A DNA stretch of 64,000 bases, from assembly GCA_973895155.1 (NCBI GenBank), contig OZ316897.1:21142001-21206000 (forward strand), in the 5' to 3' direction. Every line of letters begins with the position of its first letter. Position 1 is the stretch's first letter. The notes below the pieces were generated by a model. That model was not told where the DNA came from. It did no database searches and worked only from the letters and a program-made list of their open reading frames with translations. This document shows, in pieces, positions 60,298 to 64,000 of the stretch. Origin of the DNA: Marsupella aquatica (Eukaryota > Marchantiophyta). Position numbers and translations under genes: made by a program.

Positions 60298-61860
60298 GTT
60301 TCTTATTTTCTCTATCACACAATTTTGTGGGATAAACTTCTACACTTGGGTTTTTGTAGTCACTTTACCTCGAGATCATCTCGAGGTGATCTCGAGGTAA
60401 CTACATCCAACGGTTTGGGCCACGTTTTCAAAATGGGGAGTTTCTCTCGAGGGGACAAGGTGTGCCTCGTAATCGACGGAGTGGAAGTTGCTTGCGGGAT
60501 GGTCCTCAAGGTTGACCCGGGTGACTCAGTGCGTAATGTTGATTTGGGAAGTAATCGTATAGGAGTTCTCATTGAGAAGTGCTATGAGGGATCACAGGAA
60601 ATTCCTTACCCTTTGCCGCCGATCAGGACCCTGTTTGATGCTGTCGACTCTTGCATTATTTGGGATGCCTCTTTTGCATATTTGAAGTCACAGTCAACTC
60701 CAGCGACAACGAAAATGGATGCCTCCTGTTCTAGAAAGGATACGGTTCCGGGTTTTGTACCAGAGAAATCGTCGGTGGAAATTTTTGGAGAGTGACTCGA
60801 TTGTATCTGGCGATGAAGTCGAGGTCTGGATCGGCAATCAGATTGTGGCTCGTGGATTTGTGTTCAAGACGAATCCCGATGAGACATGTCACAATGAAAG
60901 ACTTGGCACTTCTAGGATTAGTGTGAAAATATGTGAAGTTTTTCAAGGAAGGGAGAGGTTACCCTTTCCTCACAATGGAGCCGATACCGTTCAGGAAGCA
61001 TTGGATACTTTTGTATTGTGGAATTTAAAGGATGTTACTCGGAGGAGTTCTTCCCGGGATATGCTAAACAACCTGTCCAGACAGGATGTTTTTTCAAATT
61101 ATAATTTCAAGGATTATAGTTTGCGTTCTAATTGGATGACCGAGGAGGTGGAATTGTATGCTGAGGATAATCGGACCAAAGTGGGGGTTGGCATCATCAC
61201 AGTTCCTTTCAAGTCAGGTGCAATTGATGATGATGTTCTTGGACCAGATCATGTTGGGGTTGCTGTCACACGCGTGATTGACCCTCTATTTTTCCCAAAT
61301 ATCTCCCCAGGAGTGCCTGGTCTTGTTAGGTGGGCCGTCCGTTCACTTTTGCTGATATCAAGGGGTATTTTTCTTCTGGATCTCATTGAAGAGGTTTCTC
61401 CGAAACCAATTATTGATGGTCGAGATCATCTAGAGGTAGATATGAAAGGTGACACTAAGTTTTTGAAGCGCCCGTATAATTTCATCAAGAGAACGAAGGT
61501 CAACCCAGATGAAAAAAGGAAGAAGCACTTGGAGTCTCGGGCGATACTAAAAATCACAGAGGAGGAAATCGACTCCATCCAAAGAGAAGGTTGTTGTAAG
61601 TTGAAGTGTTGCCTCAGCATGCCGAGAGAAGACCTACAGGAGATAAGGAGGGAATACCATGGGATGTCAAGCGACAACAAAACCAGTCACATTCTCACTC
61701 TTTTTGGCTGTAGCACTAGTACATTTTACCTCTTTTTTCCGATTCTCTCCACATCGGACGCCTTTGTAAAATAAAATTTGAAAAACCATATATCCGATAC
61801 TACTAGCATCGCAACATGCCATTTTAATAGTATCGGATATCGACAATCGGACTTCTATCG

Positions 61861-62050
61861 GAAAGTCCGATGGTGGGAGAATGGGAAAGTCCGATGGTGG
61901 GAGAATGGGAAAGTCCGATGCTAGGAGAATGGGAAAGTCCGATGGTTAGAGAATGGGAAAGTCCGATGCTAGGAGAATGGGAAAGTCCGATGGTGAGAGA
62001 ATGGGAAAGTCCGATGCTAGGAGAATGGGAAAGTCCGAAGCAATCAAAAT
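61861..62050 (+). repeat. Left subterminal 24-bp array of the CACTA element
   Basis: Eight units of 24 bases, each with gaaagtccgatg and then a variable gaat-ending spacer. In this superfamily such arrays bind the element-encoded DNA-binding protein. Repeated peptides read from it (M-V/L-G-E-W-E-S-P) are artefacts of the array. Confidence 0.93.
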
Positions 62051-62885
62051 GGGATATGCATTTCAGTGGACGCGATATGTTCAGGTCACCTATCTCTTCC
62101 TTTAATTGGGTTTCTACTTTCATTTGGAACTATGAGCTAGGTGCCCATCTCCCTTGACATGTGAACTATTCAAATTTTCTCAACTAATTGGTCACCCATC
62201 CCAATTGCTATTCCTCCAACATGAGCTTAACTTTGTGGTTCTTATTCCTTACATTGTACATGCAAGCTTAGCACTTTTGTTGTTTGACTTAGAGTGTTTG
62301 GGGATTTTATACACTTGTGAGTTTACTAAGACCCATAATTTGGATCCATTCTTGATCCATTTTTCTCTATCATGAGATTAGATCTTTGCATCAAGTGACC
62401 TATTCTAGTTACCCTATTACATTCCCCTAGGAGAAACCAATAGAAATCTGGCAGGGGTCATTCATCGATAGTAAAGCCCTCCTTCATTAGATTTGATATG
62501 GGATAATTATGGCTTATTAGTTATGGATGATATTTTGGTCCTTCCAAAGCCTCAGCGTCAATGGCTCCTGATTGTCTCATCTTTTATCAACTATGTTGTT
62601 GTTGGACTTGCAACAAAGACTACATGGGACAAGCAACCTCCTTCTAGATGATGAATTTTGGACTTGGCATGTTGAGCATATATTTCCGTAAGGGAACAAT
62701 ATGTTGGGTCTTGGAATGAGGCAAAAACAACACTCAAGTCCATTTGCCTCAAGTATGAAGTTATTCATGCATGCAAGAATGATTGCATCTTTTGGGAAGA
62801 GTATGTCGGTGCAACCACATACCCCATCTAACACATCAAAACTTTTCATTCTAACACAATCAAAAATTTTCTTTTTGTCATAACC
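62051..62885. other. Interior of the CACTA element, no gene seen
   Basis: AT-rich DNA with short frames on both strands. No catalytic or zinc-binding motif of a TNP2-type transposase is present. Confidence 0.6.
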
Positions 62886-63065
62886 AGTCTTTCCCATACT
62901 CCCAGCATCGGACTTTCCCATTCTTCTAGCATCGGACTTTCCCATACTCCCAACATCGGACTTTCCCATTCTTCCAGCATCGGACTTTCCCATTCTTCTA
63001 GCATCGGACTTTCCCATACTCCCAGCATCGGACTTTCCCATTCTCCTAACATCGGACTTTGCCAT
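62886..63065 (-). repeat. Right subterminal 24-bp array of the CACTA element
   Basis: About seven and a half units of the same 24-base sequence in inverted orientation to the left array (catcggactttcccat on the + strand). Units alternate between two or three spacer variants, as at the left end. Confidence 0.93.
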
Positions 63066-64000
63066 GTTAGCACAATCGGATATAATATCCGTTATTATTA
63101 ACTACGGAAAGTTTCCGATCAATATTGTAACACACATCATTTTCGTTACAAAAAACATCGGACATATCAATCAAAGTTTCTGTTGAGGGATCCGATGTGT
63201 TTTCTAACGGATATGATCCGTTTTTTAACGCATCGGAAAGGTTCCGTTGTCAATTATATCGGAAATGAAGATATCCGAAGCCGAGAGTATGGCATATTGC
63301 CATTTTTTGATAATCAGAATTTCCGATGCTAAAAGAATCGGACGCCGATTGTTCGCAAAAATTGAGCATCGGAAATCAGCTTAATATGTACTAGTGTAGG
63401 GAGAAGGAAGTGGAGACAAAAGGATATTTTGTTGTAAGAAGTAGACTTGTTTGCAAGGGTGCATTTATTAAAATGCATGGATTCAGCACTGCCAAGTATT
63501 ATGATTACAAAAATCAATATGAAGCAGGTTGCACGGTTGGATTCCACGGAAACAAGGGTTCACACAAGACACGGGGAAGCACCTTGCATGCTCGTGCTTT
63601 GTTGGAGTCCATTCTAACCCAAAACGGAGAACCCATGCCGCATCTTCCCTATGGAGGGTCTCACGGGACTGACACGGTTGAGTACAGACTTCCATCTTGT
63701 TTCACGAAGAAAGAGATTTTTGAGGAGATATACTCAAAAATGGAATTAGATGGCTACGTGAAGGTGAGTGAAAACACTATGTATAAACTCTGGAGTGAGT
63801 CCTTCATGAATTTTGACTTTCACAAGGGAAGTGCATTTGCAAAGTGTACACTTTGCACTGAGTTCAAAGATCAGTTGATGCGGGAGAAGAGAAAGAAAGA
63901 GCGTTTAGAGATTGAGGAAAGAAGAGCTCGCCATCTTCGTGAGCAAATGTCTAGGATATATGTTTACTATGCTCATAGGGTTCTTGCGAAGAAGGATCCT

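Larger units (their letters stand above)
53776..61435. repeat. Dispersed 17-bp near-palindrome family, sense consensus CTCGAGATYRTCTCGAG
   Basis: Copies (first base): 53776, 54570, 56284, 56378, 57961, 58071, 58119, 58307, 58587, 58686, 58749, then 59826, 59917, 60073, 60140, 60207, 60273, 60369 and 61419. The arms are CTCGAGA and TCTCGAG around a three-base centre. On the + strand the centre is CGA, TGA or CAA in ten of the eleven left copies and TCG, TCA or TTG in all eight right copies, so read along each gene the loop is T-Y-R. Copy 59826 has a paired change in both arms (CTCTAGA/TCTAGAG) that keeps the stem. Copy 58587 gives a G-U pair only in the sense RNA. The exception to the polarity, 54570, is inside the methyltransferase-like coding region. 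No other part of the window shows this sequence. Confidence 0.93.
61714..63396. mobile_element. Non-autonomous CACTA (EnSpm) DNA transposon
   Basis: The left end begins CACTAGTACATTTTA and the right end, read inward on the other strand, CACTAGTACATATTA. A common tttccgat word lies some 20 bases in. Both ends are flanked by the three-base duplication TAG (61711-61713 and 63397-63399), the CACTA hallmark. Subterminal arrays rich in tccgat/atcgga sit in inverted orientation. The 1683-base interior has no transposase or domain-bearing frame, so it depends on an autonomous relative. It sits inside an open reading frame, and loss of the element plus one TAG would restore that frame. Confidence 0.93.
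60433..64000 (+). pseudogene. Transposon-type gene with three DUF8039-like repeats, split by a CACTA element
   Basis: Coding begins at or before ATG 60433. Three related units (about 60442-60690, 60800-61030, 61140-61390) share a pattern of hydrophobic strand, V/I-A-x-G, V-D/N-P, a spaced N-x-x-L-G-S/T, R-I-x-V, P-F/Y-P and a final L/W-x-L-W. This resembles the domain listed as DUF8039 in plant transposon-associated proteins (from memory). The frame changes by one base between units 1 and 2 (about 60660-60795) without a good intron. After a Cys-rich piece (C-C-K-L-K-C-C-L), the CACTA element interrupts at 61714. The frame resumes at 63400 with V-V-R-S-R-L-V-C-K-G-A-F, C-T-L-C and Y-Y-A-H-R-V-L-A, a layout like DUF7869 proteins. 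The right end, where a catalytic domain might lie, is beyond the window. Confidence 0.6.

Noticed and set aside
60241-60432. Upstream part of the open frame preceding ATG 60433
   Set aside because: It is composed of the 67-bp repeat and palindromes and is more likely intron or leader than protein.
61870-62157. Open frame with repeated M-V-G-E-W-E-S-P-type octapeptides (and its mirror at 62846-63073)
   Set aside because: The 24-base unit is a multiple of three, so the transposon's subterminal arrays stay open in several frames. No start context or domain supports a protein.
61861-63065. CRISPR-like repeat arrays
   Set aside because: The units are contiguous 24-mers without unique spacers, lie inside a CACTA element and occur in a plant genome.

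Overview
This looks like a nuclear segment of a land plant, most likely a bryophyte and probably a moss. The evidence is two intact PLS-class pentatricopeptide genes ending in DYW, a plant-type plastidial branching-enzyme-like gene with 21 GT-AG exons, a plant E4 (UFD2-type) ubiquitin factor, GAG|GTAAGT splice junctions and long AT-rich spacers. The PPR repeat wording matches moss DYW proteins as I remember them. Species was not determined.

Layout. About 1-17 kb is a PPR duplication cluster: one gene on + (2709-5066), a larger inverted copy on - (11397-14588) and a truncated relic (9100-9774), each with matching upstream DNA. A decayed RecQ-helicase-like gene (about 6033-7730) lies between them. 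About 17-27.5 kb is repeat-rich spacer: a LINE 3' end, a decayed gag-like gene, a degenerate minisatellite and a dispersed repeat. 27.5-34.7 kb is the branching-enzyme-like gene, whose catalytic residues are replaced. 34.65-46.6 kb is a second duplication cluster: a coiled-coil/RING gene (35110-36871) and, through a direct segmental duplication, a copy of its 3' half fused to an E4 core (40821-44561). In the fusion the RING stands where the U-box should be. 46.6-52.6 kb is AT-rich spacer with simple repeats.

52.6-64 kb is the most unusual part. Minus-strand genes (an FCP1/HAD-like protein; a ParB-like plus N4/N6 DNA-methyltransferase-like protein interrupted by UAG codons) diverge at about 59 kb from a plus-strand, transposon-type gene with three DUF8039-like repeats and a Cys-rich DUF7869-like region. 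Throughout this block lie 19 copies of a 17-bp near-palindrome, sense consensus CTCGAGATYRTCTCGAG, mostly in introns and spacers. The asymmetric centre of the repeat flips exactly where transcription flips, which points to an oriented RNA hairpin or an oriented binding site. The plus-strand gene is split by a non-autonomous CACTA transposon (61714-63396) with perfect ends, a TAG target duplication and 24-bp subterminal arrays. Removing it together with one TAG restores a single reading frame. I suggest the 52.6-64+ kb block is part of a large, poorly described mobile element. That is inference, and the right boundary is outside the window.
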